Below are positions 31,438 through 58,313 of a DNA stretch of 64,000 bases, piece by piece (the first letter of the stretch is position 1; each line of letters begins with the position of its first letter). The DNA is taken from contig OX442317.1 in assembly GCA_949358305.1 (NCBI GenBank), forward strand, positions 3,228,186 to 3,292,185. Direction: 5' to 3'. The notes under the pieces are model-generated. The model searched no databases. It worked only from the letters and a program-made list of their open reading frames with translations, and was not told the origin of the DNA. The position numbers and the translations under genes were made by a program. Source of the DNA: Strigamia acuminata (Eukaryota; Arthropoda; Chilopoda; Geophilomorpha; Linotaeniidae).

Positions 31438-32170
31438 GTAAGAATTCGCAGATTTTATTTTAATCGAATTTAATTACTGTATGGCCAATGCTACTATTCA
31501 AGGGCGGCTCTTATTTGAACTTGTGACCACTTTCATTCGTTTTACGTTGATTTTGGATTTGGAACGAACTAATTATTTATTCTGAAGTGTTTTGCAGGCA
31601 TTGCTTCTGGAGGTTCAAATTTCATCTAGGATCATTAGTTTGAATAATCTGTTTATCACGAAGCGATGTAAATTGCTCCTGTTCACCTCTACATCGTTTT
31701 ACTATAAGTGTTATTTTATTTGTTACTTGTTTCTTTTCACTCGTCGTTTTTCTTCTTTCATTCCTTGTTTTTCTCTTGGGTTTAATATCTTTTATGACTC
31801 GACTTGTGCTTTTATTTTTTTATTCTAGTTTTTATTTTCATTCTGTTCTCTTCTTTCGTTATTTTTCTTCTCCTACTCGTCGTTTTTCTACTTTTACTCG
31901 TTTTATATTCTTTTTTGTCTTTTGTTCTATTCTTCTTTTTCTGGCTCTTGTTTCCAATTAGATGTTTCTCTTTCTTTGTAACTTACATGTCATCATGTGT
32001 ATTTATTTGTTATAATTATGTATTATCTTTTTGAAATAAAATTTTAAATGAAGTCATTTACTTCGTTCGTTTTGCAAAAAAATAAATATAAACACAAACT
32101 AAATTAACAATTAAATATTAAATAAATAAATAAATAAATAAAAAAATTTTTATTAAGGTAGTTCTTTCAG
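31438..32170. other. T-rich spacer
   Basis: Long polypyrimidine stretches (31690-32000) with chance ORFs of Phe/Leu/Ser composition. No gene recognised. Confidence 0.5.
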
Positions 32171-32173
32171 TAC

Positions 32174-32327
32174 GTGACACCGCCACCAGACGCGCAACAA
32201 AATGTTTTAGCACCATCTGGTGGCGGCGTCACGAACTAAAATATCGCCACCAGATGGCGCAACGAAATATCCATTAAATTCATTCAAACTTTTTTTTAGC
32301 AGCGCCATCTGGTGGCGATATTTTAGT
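32174..32327. repeat. Nested hairpin-forming inverted repeats
   Basis: 32235-32260 and 32302-32327 are perfect 26-bp inverted arms containing tatcgccaccagatggcgc, with a 41-bp loop. A second inverted pair built from the same word (ccgccaccaga / tctggtggcgg) occupies 32174-32234. No ORF. Confidence 0.85.
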
Positions 32328-32333
32328 TGTTAG

Positions 32334-35300
32334 AAAACTTGGTTTTCCGCAGATATCTCAACAACTGTAGGAGTTAGGCGTATGCATGTGATATTTAATC
32401 CATTTTTTAGCTCATTTTCGATCTTCTGAGCTCATTTCTGGCACTTTTTCAATTTTGGACCGATTTTGACAAAAACCCAAAGGCTAACCTATGGAGAAAT
32501 GGCCAAAATCGGTCCAAAATTGAAAAAGTGCCAGAAATGAGCTCAGAAGATCGAAAATGAGCTAAAAAATGGATTAAATATCACATGCATACGCCTAACT
32601 CCTACAGTTGTTGAGATATCTGCAATAAACCAAGTATTCCGACTCCGACCACTTTTTCTCTTGAAAAATTCCGTTTTCCGACCATATCTCTGCAACCGTA
32701 ACAGATAGGCATATGCATGTGATGTTTAATCGCTTTTCTAGCTCATTTCCGATCAATTGAGCTCATTTCTGGGACTTTTTTAATTTTTGCCAATTTTGAC
32801 AAAAACCCAAAGGCTAACCTATGGAGAAATGGCCAAAATCGGTCCAAAATTGAAAAAGTGCCAGAAATGAGCTCAGAAGATCGAAAATGAGCTAAAAAAT
32901 GGATTAAATATCACATGCATACGCCTAACTCCTACAGTTGTTGAGATATCTGCAATAAACCAAGTATTCCGACTCCGACCACTTTTTCTCTTGAAAAATT
33001 CCGTTTTCCGACCATATCTCTGCAACCGTAACAGATAGGCATATGCATGTGATGTTTAATCGCTTTTCTAGCTCATTTCCGATCAATTGAGCTCATTTCT
33101 GGGACTTTTTTAATTTTTGCCAATTTTGACAAAAACCCAAAGGCTAACCTATGGAGAAATGGCCAAAATCGGTCCAAAATTGAAAAAGTGCCAGAAATGA
33201 GCTCAGAAGATCGAAAATGAGCTAAAAAATGGATTAAATATCACATGCATACGCCTAACTCCTACAGTTGTTGAGATATCTGCAATAAACCAAGTATTCC
33301 GACTCCGACCACTTTTTCTCTTGAAAAATTCCGTTTTCCGACCATATCTCTGCAACCGTAACAGATAGGCATATGCATGTGATGTTTAATCGCTTTTCTA
33401 GCTCATTTCCGATCAATTGAGCTCATTTCTGGGACTTTTTTAATTTTTGCCAATTTTGACAAAAACCCAAAGGCTAACCTATGGAGAAATGGCCAAAATC
33501 GGTCCAAAATTGAAAAAGTGCCAGAAATGAGCTCAGAAGATCGAAAATGAGCTAAAAAATGGATTAAATATCACATGCATACGCCTAACTCCTACAGTTG
33601 TTGAGATATCTGCAATAAACCAAGTATTCCGACTCCGACCACTTTTTCTCTTGAAAAATTCCGTTTTCCGACCATATCTCTGCAACCGTAACAGATAGGC
33701 ATATGCATGTGATGTTTAATCGCTTTTCTAGCTCATTTCCGATCAATTGAGCTCATTTCTGGGACTTTTTTAATTTTTGCCAATTTTGACAAAAACCCAA
33801 AGGCTAACCTATGGAGAAATGGCCAAAATCGGTCCAAAATTGAAAAAGTGCCAGAAATGAGCTCAGAAGATCGAAAATGAGCTAAAAAATGGATTAAATA
33901 TCACATGCATACGCCTAACTCCTACAGTTGTTGAGATATCTGCAATAAACCAAGTATTCCGACTCCGACCACTTTTTCTCTTGAAAAATTCCGTTTTCCG
34001 ACCATATCTCTGCAACCGTAACAGATAGGCATATGCATGTGATGTTTAATCGCTTTTCTAGCTCATTTCCGATCAATTGAGCTCATTTCTGGGACTTTTT
34101 TAATTTTTGCCAATTTTGACAAAAACCCAAAGGCTAACCTATGGAGAAATGGCCAAAATCGGTCCAAAATTGAAAAAGTGCCAGAAATGAGCTCAGAAGA
34201 TCGAAAATGAGCTAAAAAATGGATTAAATATCACATGCATACGCCTAACTCCTACAGTTGTTGAGATATCTGCAATAAACCAAGTATTCCGACTCCGACC
34301 ACTTTTTCTCTTGAAAAATTCCGTTTTCCGACCATATCTCTGCAACCGTAACAGATAGGCATATGCATGTGATGTTTAATCGCTTTTCTAGCTCATTTCC
34401 GATCAATTGAGCTCATTTCTGGGACTTTTTTAATTTTTGCCAATTTTGACAAAAACCCAAAGGCTAACCTATGGAGAAATGGCCAAAATCGGTCCAAAAT
34501 TGAAAAAGTGCCAGAAATGAGCTCAGAAGATCGAAAATGAGCTAAAAAATGGATTAAATATCACATGCATACGCCTAACTCCTACAGTTGTTGAGATATC
34601 TGCAATAAACCAAGTATTCCGACTCCGACCACTTTTTCTCTTGAAAAATTCCGTTTTCCGACCATATCTCTGCAACCGTAACAGATAGGCATATGCATGT
34701 GATGTTTAATCGCTTTTCTAGCTCATTTCCGATCAATTGAGCTCATTTCTGGGACTTTTTTAATTTTTGCCAATTTTGACAAAAACCCAAAGGCTAACCT
34801 ATGGAGAAATGGCCAAAATCGGTCCAAAATTGAAAAAGTGCCAGAAATGAGCTCAGAAGATCGAAAATGAGCTAAAAAATGGATTAAATATCACATGCAT
34901 ACGCCTAACTCCTACAGTTGTTGAGATATCTGCAATAAACCAAGTATTCCGACTCCGACCACTTTTTCTCTTGAAAAATTCCGTTTTCCGACCATATCTC
35001 TGCAACCGTAACAGATAGGCATATGCATGTGATGTTTAATCGCTTTTCTAGCTCATTTCCGATCAATTGAGCTCATTTCTGGGACTTTTTTAATTTTTGC
35101 CAATTTTGACAAAAACCCAAAGGCTAACCTATGGAGAAATGGCCAAAATCGGTCCAAAATTGAAAAAGTGCCAGAAATGAGCTCAGAAGATCGAAAATGA
35201 GCTAAAAAATGGATTAAATATCACATGCATACGCCTAACTCCTACAGTTGTTGAGATATCTGCAATAAACCAAGTATTCCGACTCCGACCACTTTTTCTC

Positions 35301-37120
35301 TTGAAAAATTCCGTTTTCCGACCATATCTCTGCAACCGTAACAGATAGGCATATGCATGTGATGTTTAATCGCTTTTCTAGCTCATTTCCGATCAATTGA
35401 GCTCATTTCTGGGACTTTTTTAATTTTTGCCAATTTTGACAAAAACCCAAAGGCTAACCTATGGAGAAATGGCCAAAATCGGTCCAAAATTGAAAAAGTG
35501 CCAGAAATGAGCTCAGAAGATCGAAAATGAGCTAAAAAATGGATTAAATATCACATGCATACGCCTAACTCCTACAGTTGTTGAGATATCTGCAATAAAC
35601 CAAGTATTCCGACTCCGACCACTTTTTCTCTTGAAAAATTCCGTTTTCCGACCATATCTCTGCAACCGTAACAGATAGGCATATGCATGTGATGTTTAAT
35701 CGCTTTTCTAGCTCATTTCCGATCAATTGAGCTCATTTCTGGGACTTTTTTAATTTTTGCCAATTTTGACAAAAACCCAAAGGCTAACCTATGGAGAAAT
35801 GGCCAAAATCGGTCCAAAATTGAAAAAGTGCCAGAAATGAGCTCAGAAGATCGAAAATGAGCTAAAAAATGGATTAAATATCACATGCATACGCCTAACT
35901 CCTACAGTTGTTGAGATATCTGCAATAAACCAAGTATTCCGACTCCGACCACTTTTTCTCTTGAAAAATTCCGTTTTCCGACCATATCTCTGCAACCGTA
36001 ACAGATAGGCATATGCATGTGATGTTTAATCGCTTTTCTAGCTCATTTCCGATCAATTGAGCTCATTTCTGGGACTTTTTTAATTTTTGCCAATTTTGAC
36101 AAAAACCCAAAGGCTAACCTATGGAGAAATGGCCAAAATCGGTCCAAAATTGAAAAAGTGCCAGAAATGAGCTCAGAAGATCGAAAATGAGCTAAAAAAT
36201 GGATTAAATATCACATGCATACGCCTAACTCCTACAGTTGTTGAGATATCTGCAATAAACCAAGTATTCCGACTCCGACCACTTTTTCTCTTGAAAAATT
36301 CCGTTTTCCGACCATATCTCTGCAACCGTAACAGATAGGCATATGCATGTGATGCTTAATCGCTTTTCTAGCTCATTTCCGATCAATTGAGCTCATTTCT
36401 GGGACTTTTTTAATTTTTGCCAATTTTGACAAAAACCCAAAGGCTAACCTATGGAGAAATGGCCAAAATCGGTCCAAAATTGAAAAAGTGCCAGAAATGA
36501 GCTCAGAAGATCGAAAATGAGCTAAAAAATGGATTAAATATCACATGCATACGCCTAACTCCTACAGTTGTTGAGATATCTGCAATAAACCAAGTATTCC
36601 GACTCCGACCACTTTTTCTCTTGAAAAATTCCGTTTTCCGACCATATCTCTGCAACCGTAACAGATAGGCATATGCATGTGATGTTTAATCGCTTTTCTA
36701 GCTCATTTCCGATCAATTGAGCTCATTTCTGGGACTTTTTTAATTTTTGCCAATTTTGACAAAAACCCAAAGGCTAACCTATGGAGAAATGGCCAAAATC
36801 GGTCCAAAATTGAAAAAGTGCCAGAAATGAGCTCAGAAGATCGAAAATGAGCTAAAAAATGGATTAAATATCACATGCATACGCCTAACTCCTACAGTTG
36901 TTGAGATATCTGCAATAAACCAAGTATTCCGACTCCGACCACTTTTTCTCTTGAAAAATTCCGTTTTCCGACCATATCTCTGCAACCGTAACAGATAGGC
37001 ATATGCATGTGATGTTTAATCGCTTTTCTAGCTCATTTCCGATCGATTGAGCTCATTTCTGGGACTTTTTTAATTTTTGCCAATTTTGACAAAAACCCAA
37101 AGGCTAACCTATAGAGAAAT
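32334..37120. repeat. 330-bp satellite of inverted arms (about 14 units)
   Basis: The word aggctaacct recurs at 32481, 32811, 33141 and so on every 330 bp to 37101. Units are almost identical; I noticed isolated changes near 36,354 and 37,045. Each unit has two arms in opposite orientation: one contains gtgccagaaatgagctcaga, the other gctcatttctgggactttt. Two dyad centres alternate, one at aacccaaaggctaacctatg and one around ccactttttctcttgaaaaa. The first unit starts with a separate arm at 32,346-32,470. No coding potential. Confidence 0.95.
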
Positions 37121-38788
37121 GGGGAGCCCGCTGGGGAGCCCGCTGGGGAGCCCGCTGGGGAGCCCGCTGGGGAGCCCGCTGGGGAGCCCGCTGGGGAGCC
37201 CGCTGGGGAGCCCGCTGGGGAGCCCGCTGGGGAGCCCGCTGGGGAGCCCGCTGGGGAGCCCGCTGGGGAGCCCGCTGGGGAGCCCGCTGGGGAGCCCGCT
37301 GGGGAGCCCGCTGGGGAGCCCGCTGGGGAGCCCGCTGGGGAGCCCGCTGGGGAGCCCGCTGGGGAGCCCGCTGGGGAGCCCGCTGGGGAGCCCGCTGGGG
37401 AGCCCGCTGGGGAGCCCGCTGGGGAGCCCGCTGGGGAGCCCGCTGGGGAGCCCGCTGGGGAGCCCGCTGGGGAGCCCGCTGGGGAGCCCGCTGGGGAGCC
37501 CGCTGGGGAGCCCGCTGGGGAGCCCGCTGGGGAGCCCGCTGGGGAGCCCGCTGGGGAGCCCGCTGGGGAGCCCGCTGGGGAGCCCGCTGGGGAGCCCGCT
37601 GGGGAGCCCGCTGGGGAGCCCGCTGGGGAGCCCGCTGGGGAGCCCGCTGGGGAGCCCGCTGGGGAGCCCGCTGGGGAGCCCGCTGGGGAGCCCGCTGGGG
37701 AGCCCGCTGGGGAGCCCGCTGGGGAGCCCGCTGGGGAGCCCGCTGGGGAGCCCGCTGGGGAGCCCGCTGGGGAGCCCGCTGGGGAGCCCGCTGGGGAGCC
37801 CGCTGGGGAGCCCGCTGGGGAGCCCGCTGGGGAGCCCGCTGGGGAGCCCGCTGGGGAGCCCGCTGGGGAGCCCGCTGGGGAGCCCGCTGGGGAGCCCGCT
37901 GGGGAGCCCGCTGGGGAGCCCGCTGGGGAGCCCGCTGGGGAGCCCGCTGGGGAGCCCGCTGGGGAGCCCGCTGGGGAGCCCGCTGGGGAGCCCGCTGGGG
38001 AGCCCGCTGGGGAGCCCGCTGGGGAGCCCGCTGGGGAGCCCGCTGGGGAGCCCGCTGGGGAGCCCGCTGGGGAGCCCGCTGGGGAGCCCGCTGGGGAGCC
38101 CGCTGGGGAGCCCGCTGGGGAGCCCGCTGGGGAGCCCGCTGGGGAGCCCGCTGGGGAGCCCGCTGGGGAGCCCGCTGGGGAGCCCGCTGGGGAGCCCGCT
38201 GGGGAGCCCGCTGGGGAGCCCGCTGGGGAGCCCGCTGGGGAGCCCGCTGGGGAGCCCGCTGGGGAGCCCGCTGGGGAGCCCGCTGGGGAGCCCGCTGGGG
38301 AGCCCGCTGGGGAGCCCGCTGGGGAGCCCGCTGGGGAGCCCGCTGGGGAGCCCGCTGGGGAGCCCGCTGGGGAGCCCGCTGGGGAGCCCGCTGGGGAGCC
38401 CGCTGGGGAGCCCGCTGGGGAGCCCGCTGGGGAGCCCGCTGGGGAGCCCGCTGGGGAGCCCGCTGGGGAGCCCGCTGGGGAGCCCGCTGGGGAGCCCGCT
38501 GGGGAGCCCGCTGGGGAGCCCGCTGGGGAGCCCGCTGGGGAGCCCGCTGGGGAGCCCGCTGGGGAGCCCGCTGGGGAGCCCGCTGGGGAGCCCGCTGGGG
38601 AGCCCGCTGGGGAGCCCGCTGGGGAGCCCGCTGGGGAGCCCGCTGGGGAGCCCGCTGGGGAGCCCGCTGGGGAGCCCGCTGGGGAGCCCGCTGGGGAGCC
38701 CGCTGGGGAGCCCGCTGGGGAGCCCGCTGGGGAGCCCGCTGGGGAGCCCGCTGGGGAGCCCGCTGGGGAGCCCGCTGGGGAGCCCGCC
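37121..38788. repeat. 12-bp G-rich minisatellite (139 perfect units)
   Basis: ggggagcccgct repeated without any variant seen over 1,668 bp. It lies inside a 330-bp satellite unit, replacing the stretch between gagaaatgg and ccagaaatgagc. Each unit carries a GGGG run, so the strand has G-quadruplex potential. Translation gives only Gly-Ser-Pro-Leu repeats and is not a gene. Confidence 0.97.
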
Positions 38789-39480
38789 AGAAATGAGCTC
38801 AGAAGATCGAAAATGAGCTAAAAAATGGATTAAATATCACATGCATACGCCTAACTCCTACAGTTGTTGAGATATCTGCAATAAACCAAGTATTCCGACC
38901 ACTTTTTCTCTTGAAAAATTCCGTTTTCCGACCATATCTCTGCAACCGTAACAGATAGGCATATGCATGTGATGTTTAATCGCTTTTCTAGCTCATTTCC
39001 GATCGATTGAGCTCATTTCTGGGACTTTTTCAGTTTTTGCCAATTTTGACAAAAACCCAAAGGCTAACCTATGGAGAAATGGCCAAAATCGGTCCAAAAT
39101 TTAAAAAGTGCCAGAAATGAGCTCAGAAGATCGAAAATGAGCTAAAAAATGGATTAAATATCACATGCATACGCCTAACTCCTACAGTTGTTGAGATATC
39201 TGCAATAAACCAAGTATTCCGACCACTTTTTCTCTTGAAAAATTCCGTTTTCCGACCATATCTCTGCAACCGTAACAGATAGGCCATTTCTCCATAGGTT
39301 ATTGGGTTTTTGGCAAAATTGGCAAAAATTGAAAAAGAGTCAGAAATGAGCTCAATCGATCGGAAATCAGCTAGAAAAGCGATTAAACATCACATGCATA
39401 TGCCTATCTGTACGGTTGCAGAGATATGGTCGGAAAACGGAATTTTTCAAGAGAAAAAGTTGTCGGAAGAGTGTAGGAGT
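38789..39480. repeat. Distal, more diverged satellite units and terminal inverted arm
   Basis: Continues the interrupted unit, then about one and a half more units that lack the gactcc step of the main array. From 39,283 the sequence inverts (ccatttctccataggttatt ... atatggtcggaaaacgg), so the array ends in an arm opposite in orientation to its start. Confidence 0.85.
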
Positions 39481-39574
39481 TATACAGTATATTTTATTTA
39501 GTTCTCTTACACATATTTTTTTCATTTTTTTTCTATTTTTAATTAAAAAAGAAAAAGAGAAAACCAAAGTGCTA

Positions 39575-39655
39575 ACTCGGATTTGAACACGCAATGCCCG
39601 AGTCCCAAGGCCAAAGCCAAACCTTCAGAGCCACAAGAACACTTGTTAGTTATTG
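39575..39655 (-). other. tRNA-like sequence (degenerate tRNA or SINE head)
   Basis: On the minus strand tgtggctctgaaggtttggc resembles an A box with D-arm, and gtgttcaaatccgag about 35 bp later matches a B box; a T-rich stretch follows. The ends do not pair as an acceptor stem, so it is not a working tRNA. Confidence 0.4.
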
Positions 39656-39669
39656 CCATTTGAAATCTA

Positions 39670-39922
39670 AGAATCTGAGATCTCGGCAACGGAGCGAGAT
39701 TGACCTATAAATGTGATAATAAATCGATTTTTTGGCTCATGTCCAATCGACTGACTTGTGAGCTCATTTCTGACACTTTTTCAATTTTGGACCGATTTTT
39801 TGCTACAATCGTCCAAAATTGAAAAATTGCCGGAAATAGGCCCAATCGACGTGAAATGACGTAAAAAACTCGTTTAATTAGTGCATGAATATGCCTATCT
39901 GGCACGGTTGCGGAGCTACGAG
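39670..39922. repeat. Single foldback copy of the satellite family
   Basis: Arms gcaacggagcgagat ... gagctcatttctgacacttt and the inverted ttgaaaaattgccggaaata ... ggcacggttgcggagc flank a centre at about 39,800. A solitary, diverged member of the repeat family. Confidence 0.75.
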
Positions 39923-40763
39923 CCTTCGTTTATTGCTTCATTTCGTGATGGCAAATCAAAATATGAGTATACAACTCCTCAGAAAATGAAAATTCGTCTC
40001 GGTCAACGTGATTTTATGTGCTTTTATAATTTATTTTTGGGGAAAATAAATCGCTTTTGTCCTCTTTCCAGAGCGCTCCCGTGGTGTCGATTTGCAACGT
40101 CCGCAATTGCCGCTCGTGTTCCAACTAATGGTCCGTTATTTTGTTCAGTTCTATCCTTCAAATCATCATGATGAACAACAGATGGTTTAGCAAAAGATCC
40201 CGTCAACAGTTCGATGCCGACGGAATACAAGCAGAGAATGTTACAAGGTAAAAAAAAAAAAAACACAAGTAAATAAGTAGTGTCGTGGTCATAAAAATCG
40301 TTCCAGTCCAGCTTGAAGCTCACCTGCAGCATGAGCGCTTTTGGTTGTATCCACCAAAAACTCACTCGTATGTTTTGAAAATTGACATTTAAATGAAGTC
40401 ACACATCTAAACCCACGATGTGCAGGTGATTGACTGCCTTTCGTGAAATACAAACTGCCTTTTGGTAGAAAATGATTAGTTTATAATTAATCATCATTTA
40501 TTTATTTATTATTACAGATGACAGTGTTCCAATATCACTATTAAAAATTACAATTGATTAAAGTAAAAAATCGGAAACGTTTGCGATACATTTCAACGCT
40601 AATCAAGATTTTTCAGCGTACACGTTCGTTTTAAATAGGCCAATTAGTGTTTAACAAATATTTTAAGCAAAAATTTAAGTCTTTGAATACACAACTTTGT
40701 TGCACTAGACTCGACACTTGTCAATCAATTTGATAATTCCTAATGGTACTAATTCCACACTTG
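39923..40763. other. Intergenic, 3' flank of fibrillin
   Basis: 40,050-40,250 has an open stretch flanked by a cag acceptor and an aaggta donor that I cannot assign on either strand. Around 40,495-40,515 clustered AATAAA words on the minus strand are the likely fibrillin polyadenylation signal. Confidence 0.45.
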
Positions 40764-56417
<15,654 letters not shown>

Positions 56418-57951
56418 CGTCTTGTGCGGAGAGAGAGCGACCAGTTGAACCGTGCGCGTGCGATTCACCAACTAATTCAGAAGCAGCTGTAAACACTTGA
56501 CGAGGAGAAGAGGAAAATATGCAATTTCTTTAAGAGTAAATCTTTTTAAAGAAGAGAAGAGAGAAAAACTCAACACTCTTTCCAACGTTTCTTCTCATTT
56601 TCCCCCCTTTTCGCTATGGACTAGCCTTGCAACAGGATCCTTAGCATCTGTTTCGAGAGCAAATCGAGTTCATTAGGGTCAAAAATGAAAGAAAAACCAT
56701 CACCATCTTGAGGCTGATGTGTCAACTAATTCACTTCTCCTACTTTGGCCTCACATTCAGGTAAACTCATTTATTCAAAATAAAATACATACATTTTGCT
56801 ATACCTTTGCTCTTCAGGGAAGCCTGCGTCAAAGATTGTAGGGGAAATGGAGTTATTAAATGTTTGATGAATTGTTTTTAATTATTTCTGACTGATTGAA
56901 AATTTGAGTTTCAATTTGGTTGGTCAGAATTTCACTGTAAAGACAAACTGCAAGAAATGAATTACCTTTAATTGGTGAATAATTTTCTTAACTGATTTGA
57001 TTTTTTTTTCTCTAATGATCTTCATTTATATCTGTAATTGAATCATATTTCAATTTCATAATCACTGAACAATTTTCAAATAACGGATATTCTTAATCGC
57101 ACTGTAAAAAAATAAAAATAATAAAATAAAAAAATAAAAAATCAATCATTAAATTAAAAATATTTCCTTTTACCATTCGTTTCAACTTGTTGAACATAAT
57201 TGCGACCAAACAGCAAAGCTTTATTCAACTTGCAAATTTATCTGCTGAGGACACCATTGCACCAGATTGATATCCATCGATTTCTATCGTTTCTGTACCA
57301 CATTTAAAAGTCTGCTTTCATTTCTGACAGTCTCCTCAAATACATCTTCATTATCTCGCTGCACTTGGCCTAAATATAGATGCAGTGTTCCTACAAAAAG
57401 TGGCATTTTTTAATAACTATTTTTAACCCATTTTCCTCAAAATCCAAATCTATAAAAAATTATAAATTTATTACTTATTCAATATTCAACAGTATAGTAT
57501 TTAATTACTTTTGAAATGAATCCGTAACTGACCTGGGTATAAACTCTGGATATTGAAATTGATGATATGAAATGCCAACAAACAAAACTGCCCTTTCATT
57601 TAGCAAGCTTCACGAAGACCCGTGATTTACACGAAGAATTAAAAACTGACCTACTACAGCAATGTCAATAGCATACAATAAGCCTAAACTGCTGCAAGTA
57701 GACACACAAAGCTGCAAGTGGTTATTAGATGAAAAATTCGAATGATGTTTTGTCGTTCAATACATTAATCTTACTTATGGTTATGAATATAAAATTAATG
57801 AGACCCAACTTATTAGAATAAATAATGGAGTTAAATACTGACGCGAGATTTGTAGTTCGCGGGTCAAAAACTACAGAGCAAGTTCACTTGTTTTCATTGC
57901 AACAACTTTTGCAAACTCAGTTTTAGGCTTGTATCTCGAAAAAGTGATAAT
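56418..57951. other. Upstream region of fibrillin
   Basis: AT-rich, with no credible exon, RNA gene or long repeat seen. It would hold the fibrillin promoter; I cannot point to a start site. Confidence 0.4.
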
Positions 57952-57953
57952 TA

Positions 57954-58311
57954 CCGTATATCTTTGAATTGTCCGCGGGCCTCTAATAGCGCGCGAACCT
58001 CCAATAATGCGCGGGGATAAATTTTTTGCGCGCGGGCCTCTAATTGAAGGCCGAAAATTGTTGAAATGTGTCGAAAAAGAATGATAAATGAAACGTTTTG
58101 CATATGTTTCAGTAGAAATTACCGAAACGCATGCAAAATGTTCCATTTATCAAACTGTTTTGGTGTTTTTCGTCGCAAATGCGTTCAAAAAACCCATCAT
58201 CGGCAAATTGGCCTATGCTAGGTTTAAATATTCCGCGGGCCTCTAATAGCGCGCGGAAAAAAATTTCCTTTTTTTAAATAGCGCACGGGTGCACTATTTG
58301 AAGATATACGG
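57954..58311. mobile_element. MITE 4 (CCGTA ends, GCGCGGGCCTCTAAT motif)
   Basis: A 358-bp element flanked by TA. Ends are ccgtatatctttgaattg and, on the other strand, ccgtatatcttcaaatag. The word gcgggcctctaatagcgcgc recurs in both subterminal parts. No ORF. Confidence 0.82.
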
Positions 58312-58313
58312 TA

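Noticed and set aside
31592-32034. Overlapping Phe/Leu/Ser ORFs
   Set aside because: Translation of T-rich low-complexity DNA without start context or splice structure.
32334-37120. Regular direct repeats considered as a CRISPR array
   Set aside because: The period is 330 bp, the units are identical throughout with no unique spacers, and the genome is eukaryotic.
37077-38816. Open reading frame of 579 codons with Gly-Ser-Pro-Leu repeats
   Set aside because: It is the chance translation of the perfect 12-bp minisatellite, has satellite sequence at both ends and no gene-like start or context.
39575-39655. Functional tRNA gene
   Set aside because: A and B boxes are recognisable but the 5' and 3' ends do not pair into an acceptor stem.
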